Positions 1 to 12,665 of a stretch of 64,000 nucleotides of DNA are shown here, in pieces. The stretch comes from Colius striatus (Eukaryota > Chordata > Aves > Coliiformes > Coliidae), in assembly GCF_028858725.1 (NCBI RefSeq), contig NC_084760.1:63121867-63185866 (forward strand). The letters run 5' to 3'. The notes under the pieces were generated by a model. The model saw only the letters and a list, made by a program, of their open reading frames with translations. It made no database searches and was not told where the DNA came from. Each line of letters opens with the position of its first letter. Positions within the stretch are counted from its first letter, which is position 1. The position numbers were made by a program, and so were the translations under genes.

Positions 1-1035
1 GAAAGCTAAGTTGATGTTGCAAGCCATCCTTCACTTAGCCTGTGGGGAGGCTAGGACACACACAAATGAAACTGCACGTAGCAGATACAATTTTTATGAG
101 ATACTTTCTACAAAACTGAATCAAGCTCTGAAAAAACAAAATCCTATAGCTCTGCATAGCTGTACAATTAGTCGTTTCTAAGGGCCACTGTACAAGTTCA
201 GAGAGAAACTTAACAAGAATCTCCTCCCTATACTGACACTACTTTGGACTCTGAGATTGAACCTGGATCTTGCTGTTTGTGCTCCGTATGAAGTTGAAAA
301 TGCAAGTTTGGGATCAGCTCTGCACAAGAAGAGAAGTTCATGAGAACCAAGAGATACAAAACCAGCTGCAAAGGATATTCCAGGTTCCATTTACTGAGGT
401 CTTTCCATGCACATACAAAAGAATTAATCGGGCGTGTGGGCTGAACTGTCAGAAGCCCGGCTGATCCGAAGCCTATCGCAAACCCGATACAGACACACGA
501 TCAAACCCATCCAGCCCTCCCTCAGGATTACCGCGGGAAAAATCTCCCGGCTAAAATCTCGCCTCGCTGGAGGCGCTGACAGCCAGCCGCCTCTCCCCGC
601 CGCGGACACCCTCTCCCCAGAGAATTCGGTCTCTGCCAGACAAAGGCACCGGGAAACACCGGCAGCCAGCGGCCCCGCACGCCGACACCTCCCTGCCCAG
701 CCGGCAGCCAGCGCCGGAGCCGCCGGGACGAAGCCCGGGGCCGGGGCGGGGGTCACCGAGAGGAAGGCGGGTAACACCGCGCTGCAGCCGGCGGCCACCG
801 GCGCGGCCCCGAGAGGAACCGCGGCGGGACCCGAACATGAGAAGGGCGAGAGGGCGATGCTGAAGTTTCCCTCTTTCTTTTCATTTTTTCAACAAATAAA
901 TAAATAAAGCGAAGCCGGCTGCGCAAACTGCTGGGCGGACGCTCCCCAGCCAGTCCGTCCTTCCTCCCCAACACACCCCCCGAGCCGCCCCGCCACCGTC
1001 CCGGGCTCGCAGCGGCGGGGAAGGGTCGCACTCAC
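1..1035 (-). other. NHSL1: NHSL1 intron 1, 5' end
   Basis: This is the beginning of the intron that follows the NHSL1 first coding exon, read on the minus strand. The donor GTGAGT lies directly below position 1036. About 440-1035 is still GC-rich and belongs to the CpG island, and 1-440 is ordinary AT-rich sequence. I see no further exon. Open frames in the GC-rich part show no recognisable domain and are treated as chance. Confidence 0.7.
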
Positions 1036-1393
1036 GGATCTTGACTTTGCGGTGGTCGAGGCGAGCGAGGAGTGTCTCCAGGGCGCCGAGGCGGCGCTGG
1101 AGCCGGGCGTTGCGGTGGCAGAGGGAGTCCGCCTCGCTGAGGATCCCGCCGAAGATGTCGCCGGCGCAGCGGGAGAGGTCGGAGAGCTGCATCAGCAGTG
1201 ACACCAGCGCGTACGAGCTGACCTGCTCCAGCGCCCCGAAGAGCGGCAGCGCGCCGCGCCGGCGCCCGCCGGCCCCATCAGCCGCCCCGCCGTGGTCCCC
1301 CGGCGCCGGGCCGCCCCGCTCCGCGCCGTCCGCACCGGCCTCCTCCAACCTGCACAGCTTCAGCGGCTCCAGGGTCCGCAGGGGAAACGGCAT
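1036..1393 (-). CDS. NHSL1: NHSL1 first coding exon (WAVE-homology domain)
   Basis: The exon reads from ATG at 1393-1391 down to the donor GTGAGT just below 1036, giving 119 codons plus one base. The protein starts MPFPLRTLEPLKLC, the pattern of long NHS-family isoforms (MPF, a basic residue, EP, LC). After a Gly/Ala/Arg-rich linker (about residues 17-50) comes a helical segment at about 55-113, with VSSYALVSLLMQLSDLSR and then DIFG and a heptad-like tail, which resembles the WAVE-homology domain of WASF and NHS proteins. In this family the domain links to the WAVE complex and Abi and controls lamellipodia and cell migration. The start has G at -3. The choice of NHSL1 over NHS or NHSL2 rests mainly on the adjacent CCDC28A. 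The remaining exons lie off the left edge. Confidence 0.85.
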
Positions 1394-1493
1394 CGCGGCC
1401 GAGGGAAAGAGGGCAGAGCAGGGCACGGGGGCGGGGGGGAGAAGCTAGGCGTCTCCGGTGCAAAAAGTCTTCATCTGCGCAGCGGCCGCGGTG

Positions 1494-1571
1494 ACAAAAG
1501 TTCAGAAAGAGAAGAGAGGGAGGGAGAGAAGGAGAGAGGGAGGGAGAGAAGGAGAGAGGGAGGAGAACAAC
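1494..1571 (+). repeat. Polypurine (GA-rich) tract in the NHSL1 5' UTR/promoter
   Basis: The plus strand is nearly pure A/G here, with a tandemly repeated unit built on GGGAGGGAGAGAAGGAGAGA seen about twice. It ends in AACAACAACAA. In the NHSL1 sense direction this is a CT-rich tract about 100-180 bases upstream of the ATG. Such mirror-like purine tracts can form triplex DNA and are slippage-prone. Confidence 0.8.
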
Positions 1572-1893
1572 AACAACAAATGAATCGGGGCGGGATGGCT
1601 GCCGGGCTAGGCGCTCTGGGGCCGGGGGGGAGCCGCCGCCGCTGCCTCCGCCTCGGCGGAGGGGGAGCCCCGCGCGGCGCCCATGTGCGGGAGCGGCCCC
1701 CGGAGGCGGGAGCGGCCCCGGGAGGAGGGAAGGGAGGAGAGGAGAGCGGGGCGGCTGCCCGCCTCTGCACCGCAGGCACGGCGGACGCTGCCCTGCGCCG
1801 GGAGACGGGAAAGAGTCCGGCTTTCTCTCCAAGATGTGGAGACTGGAGAGGAGGGAGAAAGGAGGAAGCGTGGGAGGGGGGCTAAAGCGTCCT

Positions 1894-2101
1894 GGATGCG
1901 GCCACAAAGGAGGAAAGGCAGGCGAGGCGGGAGAGGAGGAGAGAGAGAAAAGCCCGGAGCAGCCCCACCTGGGGAACCCCGTGCAGTTGCAGGCACTTTA
2001 CTGAACGCACCAAAGTCCCAACCCGGAAAGCGAAAGCTGGAAAGAGAGGAGGAGAGAAGGGAAAAAAAAAAAAAAAAAAAAAAGAAGTTAAAAAAAAAAA
2101 A
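1894..2101 (+). repeat. Purine-rich stretch ending in long A-runs
   Basis: This stretch is dominated by A and G. It ends with a run of 22 A at 2062-2083 and a second run of about 12 A at 2090-2101. On the NHSL1 sense strand it is a T- and C-rich segment upstream of the coding exon. I regard it as low-complexity promoter sequence. It is not linked to any retroelement that I can recognise. Confidence 0.75.
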
Positions 2102-4659
2102 GCTCCACGAACCTGGGAAAAGAAAAAGAGGCCGCCGCCTACCTGTGGCTCCCCGAACTGGAGCCTCTGCCAGCGCCTCACCCTTCCCGGACGGCTAACA
2201 GCCGAAGGGGCCGCTGCCCGCGCGGCTCAGCCCGGCTCCCGGGGGACACCAGCTCCCGGTGCCACCGCCGCCTCCTGCCCGGCGAAAGGAGTCAAGCAAG
2301 AGATGCGGAACGTCGCTGCTGGCGACTGGCCTCAGCCTGGTCCCCTGCCGTGCCCAGGTCAGGCCGGAGATACCGCGCAAAGGAGAAAATCAGCCCGCCC
2401 GAGAAACGCGAGCCGCGGTGCGAGCGGAGCTCTAGTTGTTAATTGTGGCTAACTTTTACTAAGATTCTTACTAAAATAGGAAAAAGCAAAGTCTGAGCCA
2501 GGCAGCTAGGAACGAACCATCGAATGTCACGGCACCGAATGTTGTCCCAGCATGTAATTCTGGTATGGGCCGAAAGCAGGTTCAAGCCTTAGAAGCCCAC
2601 ACACTTTGTCATTGCGAGGCACCAGCAGCTCTTAGATGACTGCTCTGATGGGCTATTCCCCACAGAACCAATTTAGTCTACTAGCAACTGTCAACAGCTG
2701 CTATTTAATTTTAATTGGACAATGCCCTACTGGCTCCGGCTCCTGCTATATGATAAAGAGCAGAACCCAATCCCTCCCTTTTTGTGGAAAAGGGCCCTAG
2801 GGAGAAGTGATTGTATGGTCCCTTCCTGCCCTGTAGCCTTCTGCAGCTCCCACTGCAGCTGCTGAATTGATGTGATGAAAGAAAAAGAATCAGCTGTCAA
2901 AGGAAGGATCCAGGGACTGATCCACTGCACCTTTACATTAGCATCTTGGGGACATGAAATTTACAATAATTACTATGATGTAGAATATTTTGTTATATCT
3001 GTTTTTTACCTTGGTTACTTAAAGTAAACCTGAGAAAAACTATTCTACTATTTCATGTTTCAGAAGCTCCTTGGTGCATAGAGGAGTTTGGGTGCAAGGC
3101 CAGAGACAGTGGAATACAAACCAAAAGCTCAATGGCATACACGAGAGTTAAGATCTAGGGGAAACATGTTTAGGGGTGATACTCATACACAAAAGTTGCA
3201 AGTCACTAATTCTCCTCTGTTAATCAAGAGTAGTCTTTCATCTTCAAGTTTTCATTTGGAAAAGAAAAAAAAAGTGCAATGCAATCTAGTGTTAAAAAAA
3301 TAAAGAACGGAATCACCTTTCTTCTGATCTCAGTCCAAATAGGTTGCCCAACAGACAACTTCGCAACTTGGAATGGCCCCACTGATTCTCTGTTGCAGAC
3401 AGTAATCCCGAGTGCAGATGTATACTATTTGTTGAAGCTGATGAGAACAGTGTGCAAACAGGCTAACTGCTGTTTAAGCAGAGGTCTAAGCACATAAGGA
3501 ATCCTAAGCAATAGCCTTGTGAAGGAGAAGCTGTCAGGATTGATTAAGAGAGGGTGGAAAGCAGTCATTCTCCCACATTGAATTCTTCTGGTTTTATTTT
3601 GGGACAGAATGCCTTCATTAGTTCTTAGACATGTTCATTTGAGACAGCCATTTGATAAAAACTATGGCCTGTTCACTAGCATGCTTGAACTGAGAGGAGT
3701 TTTGTTTAAACTATAGGGGTATCATGGGGAAAACAAGTATGAGGTGGACTTAAATACAAGACAGTAGGAAGAAAACAAGCTAAGAGCTCGATTCGGGTGT
3801 CAGATTGTCTGCCAGTGCAGATATCATAAGACTGTGAGCATGTTTGATTCAAAATTCCTCATTTTAATCTTGAAATTTAGTTTAAAAAAGGATACATTTA
3901 CCAGCCTAATATCCTTTCTAAAAATGCAGATCAAATCCTGATGTTGCAAATATTTTTGCATGTTCTTATCTGTAAGCAAGAAAAAGTACTTAAAATGGAT
4001 TTCAACACAGGGAGAATAATGAGAAGTCAAAACCTAAATGCAGAAAACAGCTTCAGATGCCATGAGTGAGTGGAGTTTCACTGTCAGTGAAGCCCACTTC
4101 AGCTATTTCACTGGTTCCTATGTTTGCAAACTGTAAAATGAACTACTATGACAGCTTGAACATTTCTGGAGAGAATGAGGGCTCATAAAAAATAAGGGGT
4201 TTTTAGGACTGACAGTTAAACCAAGTTAAGAAAGAAATCTGAATTTTAAAAGCACTGACATTCTTGAAACATTCAAAGCCTGTATGTTTATTCCAGAACA
4301 ATCCTTGTTTTTATTCATTTGTGTATGTCTGTTTTTCTAGGATGGACTGTTACTATATGGAATGCTCAGACAAAAACAGGTGTGGGAAAAAAAAAAAGTA
4401 AATATTGAGTGACTGAAATGTGAACACTGGTTAACTGAAACCAGTAAAAGATGGTCTCAGAGCTTGTTTCTTCCCATGTGAAAGGAAGGGACACATGAAG
4501 GGAAATGAAGCTTAAATACTTGCACAGTTAGAGATTTAAAGTATTCATCGTGCCGGAAAGGAAGCATTTAAGATTTCTAAGTTCAGCGGAAACGCATACT
4601 TTCTTAGGGACACCCCTCCTCCCTCAGATACCCATGCATATTGTCTACTTCAAGCAGTT

Positions 4660-5049
4660 ATGGCTGAAAAATGTTTCCTTTTCTGGCAGTGCCACAAGGA
4701 TGCTCCTGCCTCTTTTTTTACACCCCTGCTGCCTATGGACAAGCCACCCTTGCGGCTCGCGGCCCCACACGTTCACGCAATGCAGTCCGTGGTAATCGCG
4801 GTGTGTGAGTGGTGGGAGCGAGGGGCTGCTTTCCATTTAGCTGCATCCGCTGGAGAAGGAGGTCTGCAAGCTCAGTGGGCAGCAGTCGCTTTCACATATG
4901 CAGCTCAGCATCGCCCCAACATCCTGGGTCTTATACCTACAAACCGTCTCGGTTGGGGTGGGAGATCCTCTGAGAAAACCAAGATGCAAAGGAGGAAGGC
5001 AGAAAAAAGGACAGTAGAGACTCTACTAATTATTTCAAGTCAATATTGA
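4660..5049 (+). other. Unassigned 129-codon open frame with raised CpG
   Basis: An ATG-started frame of 129 codons occurs in an otherwise gene-poor region. Local CpG is raised at about 4745-4830. The translation has many Ala, Trp and His residues but shows no domain, signal peptide or family likeness that I recognise. A minus-strand frame covers the same stretch. It could be chance, a regulatory element, or a non-coding exon. I do not claim a protein. Confidence 0.2.
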
Positions 5050-5814
5050 TTTTACTTTTAATGAAAGTTCAAAGTGCACTGGAAAGTTCATTATGTCTGA
5101 ATTATACCTTTCTCCCTTCAGTATTTTAAGCCTCAAGTTAAATTACCAAATTAAGGACCTAATAACTTTCACGTTCTATTTCAAGGAACATAAGACAAGT
5201 TTTGTGGGAGTTACTCACCACCCATTGCAGAATGAATACTGCTCTTCCCTCGACTGGCTTCTGCAATCCCTTTGGGCTCTCAGAAGCAAATGGCGAGACC
5301 CATGAGGCCAATCATGCAATATCAAACAGCTCTTCCTGAAACTGTAGTTACATGCCAAGAAACTAGTTTACATGGGATCAGCTGGCATCACCAGGCTCAC
5401 TCACTGTAGCTTATCCCACAGATTCAAGCTATGTGGCTGTGTAGGCAAGGAAAACCCAACCCAGGTGATACACAGAAATAATCAACAGTACAGCTCTGAG
5501 GGATGGGGGAGGGTGTTTCATCATTGCTTCCAGAGCAGCACTAATGAGATCTGGTTTGTAATTTAGAAAGCAAGCTCAATGTTCTTGGCACATAGTCAGC
5601 TCCTGTATTTTTTAGTTACTTTGGCTGTGGAACTGTAAAAGTTTGGTGTAGGCTTAAAACAGAGGCAATTCTGCAAGAGAAGGATGTTTTCTAGCATTTT
5701 ATTCTTTCCTGGTTAACCGAAAGTATGTGGATGCTCTCAGTCTTGTTGGGCCACTGGGCTTTTATAATCACCATACATTTCAATTCTGTCTACAACATAA
5801 ATTGTTTTTTCAAA

Positions 5815-5930
5815 GAAACTTGGACGAGTTCTTGTGTGACCTACTCTAGGTGGTCCTGCTCTGGCAGGGGGATGGGACTGGATGATCTTTCAAGGTCCCT
5901 TCCAACCCTTAAGATTCTGTGATTCTGTGA
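5815..5930 (+). repeat. CR1 LINE 3'-end fragment
   Basis: The segment carries the conserved CR1 tail: GACGAGTTCTTGTGTGACCT, then CTGGATGATCTTTCAAGGTC, then the terminal GATTCTGTGATTCTGTGA. It is in the plus orientation and 5'-truncated to about 115 bases. Confidence 0.9.
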
Positions 5931-7571
5931 AGACAGGCAGAAAATGGGAGTAGGTCTGACTCCAGACAAAGTTAAATGATACCAGAATTTTGCCTGTTTC
6001 TTTTGTGGCCTGTCCCTCATGACTCCATACTTTTTGTGCTTTATATAAATATTATCAAATGATCACAACACCTTTGCCTGATGATGCAGCAGAACTTCCG
6101 ATTTTCAGTTTTCTTCCTGCTCATCAATTTTAAACTAATAGTAGAACTTTCCTGATAATGATAGGCTTTTCTCTAAGTCCTATTTCCCTGGATATTCATT
6201 GTTTGAAACTTCTGTCAGCCCCAAGTTCTCTTTGTCTGGCTTATCCCTGGGTCATGCACCTGCTCGAAGCCTGTGTCTGAGCTCCATTTTTCTATTTTGT
6301 TCTGTAATATTTTTGCTGATTTTCTTTGCCATGTTATTTTCACCATTAAACAAAGGCAGCAGCACTAACTCCAACACCTTCATCCCTGTTACTCAAAGTA
6401 CTTAGCAGATATATTCACACTTCCATAGTACATGAGTTTAGTATTTTCTGGAGAACTATCTTAAAGGTTAGTGGCTTGTTGTACTACTCACGGTGAGTCT
6501 TCTGTCTGTCCTCTCTTCTCAATCCTAACATTAAGCTAAAACTTATTCTCCAGGTCTGTCTGGTTTGTGCTTTAGACCTCTGGTCATTCTGCTGGCTAGT
6601 CCCTGAGCTTTTCAAAGCTACAGAGCTCTGCATATCTACAGGAGTGCAAGAGTCAGCACACTGTGTTCTGCCAGCTTAAAATCTCTCAAACCCTTTCTCA
6701 CTTTTCGAAAAACCTCAGTAGCAATGGTGCAATGGAACAATCCCAGCTAAGTGCAGTAGGAACGACAGCATGGAGGAAGTGGTAGTTGTGATGACCTAAG
6801 GATATGATTCAACAACACATCAACCAGGCATAACAGCTCTTTGCCACTAAAAGAGGAGCTCTTCCACCCCTGCTTCCTTCCTTCCATTCTTGCTCACAGA
6901 TGCATGGTCTGCAGCTCGGTTTGCAAGCGTCTGAAAGTCCTCAGTGTAGAACTACTGTAGTTCTGCATAAAGTGTGGCAGCTGACATGGTGCGAAGAAGT
7001 TGCAGACAAACATACTTTCTGCACTTCAAGATGCAGCAGTAGGTTGGAACATTCTTTGGGGAGTGATGAAAACAGTGATGAAAAATCTAGGCTGTGCATA
7101 GAAACACATGTAACACATAGAAACACACAGAAACACATAGAGTCTGTGAAAACATGACCATAGCATTACAGCCCTTTCAGAGCTCAAAGCACGTAGTGAT
7201 AATCAGAGGTTTTTGATCCTTGTGGTCAATGGACTACAGTGCAAAGAGAAGACTGCCAGTCATGATGGCAGTGTAGGACTGAGAGACAACGTACCTTTAG
7301 GCCTCCTATTCCTGGAAAATGGAAACAACCCAAAGCTGTATCTGCCCATGTAGAAAACAAATTGATGATAAGTTACCTCAGTGCATCAACAGTACTACCC
7401 TTGGAGTTGCCGTAACAATTTTCTTCATTTGGTTGAGACGCTTCTGTGTCTTTAAACAAACTGCATTCCTCACTTCTGCTTCCTCTGGGACAGAAAACCT
7501 GCTGATGTATTCTTTTTCTAATTGATAAAGTGTTTAGGTTTCTGCTCCATAAGGATTTCAGCTGTCTAAAT

Positions 7572-7790
7572 ATCACGGAATCACAGAATGGTTTTGTTCA
7601 GAAGGGATCTTTAAAGACCATCTAGTTTCAAACCCCCTGCCATAGGCAGGGATGTCTTTTACTAGACCAGGTTGCTCAAAGTCCCATCCAACCTGGTCTT
7701 GAACATTTCCAGAGATGGGGCACTCACAGCCTCTCTGGGCAATCTGTCCCAGTGAAAAATTTCTTCAGTATATCTAATGTAAATCTAATC
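7572..7790 (-). repeat. CR1 LINE 3'-end fragment
   Basis: The sequence starts with TCACGGAATCACAGAATGG, the reverse complement of the CR1 tail. It continues through the antisense forms of the usual 'fails to the care of' CR1 segment to about 7790. It is more diverged than the copies at 22 and 27.7 kb, so probably an older subfamily. Confidence 0.85.
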
Positions 7791-10700
7791 TAAGTCATGT
7801 ACAATTATTCATTATTACTGAGATACATAGTTACAGCAAGTAACTGTCGGACAGGAATATGGGTGCCAGTATTTGTGAAAAAATCCCCCTTCATCTGGAA
7901 AAACAAAGGCTGGAGGAATCATCAGCTGAAAATCAGACTCAACATATGGAGAGTTCATAAATGCTAAGCAAAGTATTTTGTTGCTGTCCCTGGCTTTAAT
8001 GAGAACAGTTTGTGTTAAAAGCTTTCATAAATTCCATATGGAATTTTTATTTATCTAAGACACTGACCACATTTTTGTCTTTTCTAATTGTGTTATATGT
8101 GGTCTCCTCTGAAGTAACTACACAATTTACATTTTGATCCGTTGTCTAAATATTGTAACAGAAAAACCCTAAAACAGTTTGAAAAACATTCAAACAAGAC
8201 TTCAAATTGTATTCTTTTAACAAGGCTGATTATCTTCTTAAATGAATGCTTCATCACTCAGAACAAACAATACATCCAATGAACGGGAGCCTCTTAAATT
8301 GCTTCCCAAACATGCAGACCATGCTGGTCACAAAAGCAGAACCCGAACTCTTCTTAGGCATTAGCTTCCCACTATCGGTCACAAGAAGAACAAACTACTT
8401 GTTTAAACTATATAGAATGCTTTTTGTATAAAAAACCCAAAACCCTATTTAGCTTCAGTTGACGAACACAGATGGATGGTACATCAGTCAGTCACAAACG
8501 ATTTTTGATATATCCAGCAGCTCCTGCCTCAAATAAAATATAGGCTTTGGTTCCTGAAAAAACACAGGGTGTGATAAACCATCCAGCAACCAACAAAGAT
8601 TTCCCCATTCTCTTCCTTTTCAGTGAACATGGCTTGTCGCTGTGGTCTCCCCCATAGATGAACTGGTTCCTGGTGAAATTATAGTAATCTGCACCAGACT
8701 CTACCATTGTCTGAATTCCCTCTTCCAGTTTTTTAGAGGTTTTGGATAACTCTTGAAATTTTTGCATTAAAAAAAAAAGATAAAATATTTCCTAAATATA
8801 TTTAGTATACTGTCTATGGTTTAGATATTTACAGGATGCCAGGAAAAAGAATCTTTCGACTTTATCCGGACTTTTAAAAATACTCACTTGCAAAGAATCT
8901 TCTCCTAAGGCAGATCATTAAAGGTCTTTGGCTGCCTTGCTTGAGTTCCATTGCATAATTTCATACCCGTGACGGCTGGCACATCTGTATTTTCTATGAC
9001 CTGTGCAGTGGTAGTACCATTGCTTTGCAATCAGTGTAAATGATCTGAATTACTGATGTGTCAGAAACATTACTATTAACATTTTTCACTTATACAAACA
9101 AAACCTTACGTTAAATTTAAAATAAATTGAGAGTGATATTAGAGAAAGGAAATTAGGATTTTTAGCACATACTGCTCTCTGAATATTCGCAAAAGTTTGT
9201 GGGTAACAAGTATGTGACTATGTAATCACGGTAATGAATGCAGCTGTGTTTATTTCATTGCATAGGTCAGATGTACTGTACAGGCTAAGCATCAGCGTCT
9301 TATTCATAAATCAGTAAAAAAAAATGTAGCACAGTATGCAAGACTTACTCAGAGCTTCTCTCTGTTCCAAGTGTTTTCAGATTTGGCAGAGCATGCTTTC
9401 CTTGGAGGACTACAAACATGCCAAGTTTTAAGCATTTCTAGCAAAATAATTTTTTTGTTAGTTCATGAAAGAACATATAAACACTGCTTAACAGCACAGG
9501 AATCAACTTCTAAATACAGTGAAACAGAGATTAAAAAGTTGGTTTTAGTTTTCTTTAAAGTGGGGAGAAACTATAAAGAATTTTAGCCTATTTCCTATTT
9601 CAGGAAAAGTTTCTTTAGAATTAAAAAATGCTGACTATATTTAATCCTCCTTCCAGGAATCTCCCTTAGGGTCTCTTTCCAAAAGTTAGCAAATTTAATC
9701 CCTGGTTGAAAATACACAGAAAACTCCCTCCAAACATAAACAAAACAAAACAAAACAACACAACCAGTCTCACAATGATGCCACTTTGGTTCTTTAATTT
9801 CTTGATTTTTCTGTACTTTGTATTCAGTGACAGTTATGACTGAAGTTTTGAATACTAATACAATTACAGTGATCCACAACCAAAATTTGCAAATGCTGCT
9901 GAAGTTAGTAACTTTTTACTATGCTTTCCCTACAGTTGTTTTTTTAATATGCTTTGATAAGGAGGTCTCATTTAAGCCTTTTATTCTATTAATTTAAGAA
10001 AACTTTAAACTAGAAGCTTTCTCACTAACAGCTACTGCACTATACTACAATTAACTCTTAGGCTGTATGCAATTGCCTTCAGTGCTACTTGCATGCCCAC
10101 TGTGTTCCATCATGTATTTAAGCCTTAAATGTTTTGCTACAGAGTCTCACTTTATCCACAGGAATAGGGTGCACATAGTCACATCTGTCTTGTTTGGACC
10201 TGAGATCTCTTGCTGCTTTCTTTTTAGCATTTCCAGTGCAAAGGAAAATGCTTCAAACACTTAACTTTTGCTTTGCTAATTAGTTACTGGAGTAAAATCA
10301 CATTAAAAAGAAAACTCTATTACACTGTTTAACATAGGCATTGCTTAGAAGCAGCTTTCTGTACAAATATTTCTGTGTACACTCATTATCTTTAGGGAAT
10401 GGATTTTTGTTTGTTTTTAGTTCTGCATTTCTGTATGTCTAACAAAACACAGTCTGATGTTACCAACATGCCTTCTGATGTCTGTTTGGAAGAACAGACA
10501 TGTAATCAGTGGAATTCCTCAGCAATGTATCTTATAGCCTATAAAAAACCAGTCACTTGATGCTTTTAAAATGTTGTAGCAGTTGTGTTTATACTGAACC
10601 ACAAAGCTATATAGCAAGAAGGGAATTAAATTTCACAAATCACATGAAGAAGTGACATAGGGCCAGCTACAAACCTTAGCAGGAAAATCTGCGGACTGCA

Positions 10701-12375
10701 AATAACTCACTGTTTTACTTTGATATTACGATAGTCATCCAAGTTATATTTCTAGAATATACCTATATCTTTTGATAATATTTCTATAACTGTAATTATG
10801 AGAGCTATATTTCATGCTCTTAGCACACTCAATAAAGAAAGTCCATCTGTTTGCCTTCACAGTTCTTTGTGGGCATAACCTTCACAAACTTTCTCACTCA
10901 GAAAAATCACTTGGTTTTCTTGAGTTGAATCAAAGTTTACAGATGATGACTATAATTTTGCACATAGACAATTTCTTAAGAAAGTATATTCAAGTTAGTT
11001 TTATACTGTATGGCTCAATAAGAAAATTGTAAGTTTCCCTGGTTTTCTTTTAAACCAGAGGATCTCATCAAGAAAATTTGCCTACAATTCTTTCCTATAA
11101 AATGCATATTCACCATTGCCCATGATGCCAACAGAACCTTTGACAAAAATTAGGTAGCTGCTGTGCTTAAACCATGGTCAGTTATGTAGATTCAGGTTGT
11201 CTGATTGTATTTTCTTTTTACTCTTTTGTCTTGCGTCCATTTGTTGTATGATCTTTGTGGGAGGAATTGCCTTTATTTGCTCTCTGAGTTTTGCACCATT
11301 AAGATTCATAGACATTACTGAAGATTCAGAGGTGTGTGCAGGTGATTATGTCCACAGCTCATGTTTGTGCACACTAAAGGTGAGGCTGAACTGCTTTGAA
11401 AAGTTGAACTTTCTTTACTGGACTTTTCCTGGCATGACAGGGTTACTCTGCAATAGCAATACCATTCAGCAATACCAAATGCCCTTCATAGAGAGAATGT
11501 GAGTAGTAGTTTCTCCTACTGACACCAAATATAAACACTGGGAAAGAAAACAAAACAATTTTTGTAGGCACTAAATCAAACTATTAAAACAACTGAGCAA
11601 GTATTTTATTTCAATTGCTACCTTAAGATTGTTTTTTTTTCTCTCCAAGGTCTTACTCCATTATGATAATCTTGTTATAAATTACTGAACAGTTTAAGAA
11701 GCAAGCTGTAGAAAACAAAAGATGTGCCCTGGTTCTTTGTGATATCAGCTGCATGTTCTATCTTGTACTAAATTAGTCATAAACATTAATCAATATTTAA
11801 ATATTTAAAAGGGGGAAAGAGCAGGTGCCTGCCAAGAACAGGTGTTACAAATGTAAGGTTAAATAAAATGCAACAATCCTTTCCACATATTATTTCCACA
11901 ATATACATCAGAAACCCCACTCTGCATTAATACATCTCCAATTGTGCAGAAGAAAAGACTTTTTCACATGTTTGCTAATCTGACCTTGTTTCTAGAATTT
12001 ACTTCCCACTCTGGTTCACAAGGGTTCAGTTTTTATGACCTTGAGAATTCTGTAAATACAATGTTGCCAGTCTTAGGACTGATTGTAAATGTTATGTTTA
12101 CAATGAGTAGCTCACTGAGTATCTGCAGAATATAATTCAGCAGGGAGGAAGGATTTACCCAAGGTTTATTTTTATTCATTTTAAAAGCACATATGAAATT
12201 CATCATTGTCTACTATTGAACATGCATGCAAGCATTTGAAGGAGTGGTGCCATATCATCCAAACCTTTTAAGTCCAGCAATGGGTCACTTGAGTCCTGTG
12301 AGAAAGGTTATTTAGGATAAAATTAGTGGAACAATTTGGTAGATGGAAACATTTGATGATAATGTGTATGTAAAA

Positions 12376-12665
12376 GGAGGGCGTCAGGCTCTTCTCGATG
12401 TCCAGTGATAGAACAAGGGGCAATGGGTACAAGCTGGAACATAAGAGGTTCCAAAGAAACACAAGGAAGAATTTCTTCACTGTGAGGGTGACAGAGCACT
12501 GGAATGGGCTGCCCATTGTTTTTGAGTCTCCTTCTCTGCAGACATTCAAAACCCAGCTGGATGAGTTCCTGTGTGACCTACTCTAGGAGGTCCTACTCTG
12601 GCAGGAGTATCGGACTGGATGATCTTTCGAGGTCCCTTCCAGCCCTTGAGATTCTGTGACTGTGA
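12376..12665 (+). repeat. CR1 LINE 3'-end fragment
   Basis: This copy has the CR1 block with GAAGAATTTCTTCACTGTGA, then GATGATCTTTCGAGGTCCCT and a short terminal ATTCTGTGA. The open frame across it (12398-12586) reads like the region after the reverse transcriptase in CR1 (RKNFFTVRVTEHWNGLP). It is element sequence and not a host gene. Confidence 0.9.

Larger units (their letters stand above)
440..2430. promoter_or_regulatory. NHSL1: CpG island, NHSL1 promoter and first exon
   Basis: Base composition changes sharply to GC- and CpG-rich at about 440 and returns to AT-rich at about 2430. The island covers the first coding exon, its 5' UTR (above 1393 on the minus strand) and the start of the intron. 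There is no clear TATA box at a position I can tie to a start. The transcription start is therefore unplaced, probably somewhere in 1400-2400. G-runs at about 1426-1440 and 1690-1750 could form G-quadruplexes. Confidence 0.75.

Noticed and set aside
424-1031. Open frames on both strands left of the NHSL1 exon
   Set aside because: They lie in the GC-rich start of the intron and continue past a good donor site, with no family likeness.
1278-2198. Long frames across the NHSL1 5' UTR and promoter (up to 209 codons)
   Set aside because: Low-complexity Arg/Pro/Gly/Lys/Glu translations caused by purine tracts and CpG content.
12398-12586. Apparent 62-codon protein with RKNFFTVRV
   Set aside because: This is the translated 3' region of a CR1 element. 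The same holds for 18836-19051 and the minus frame at 22238-22044.
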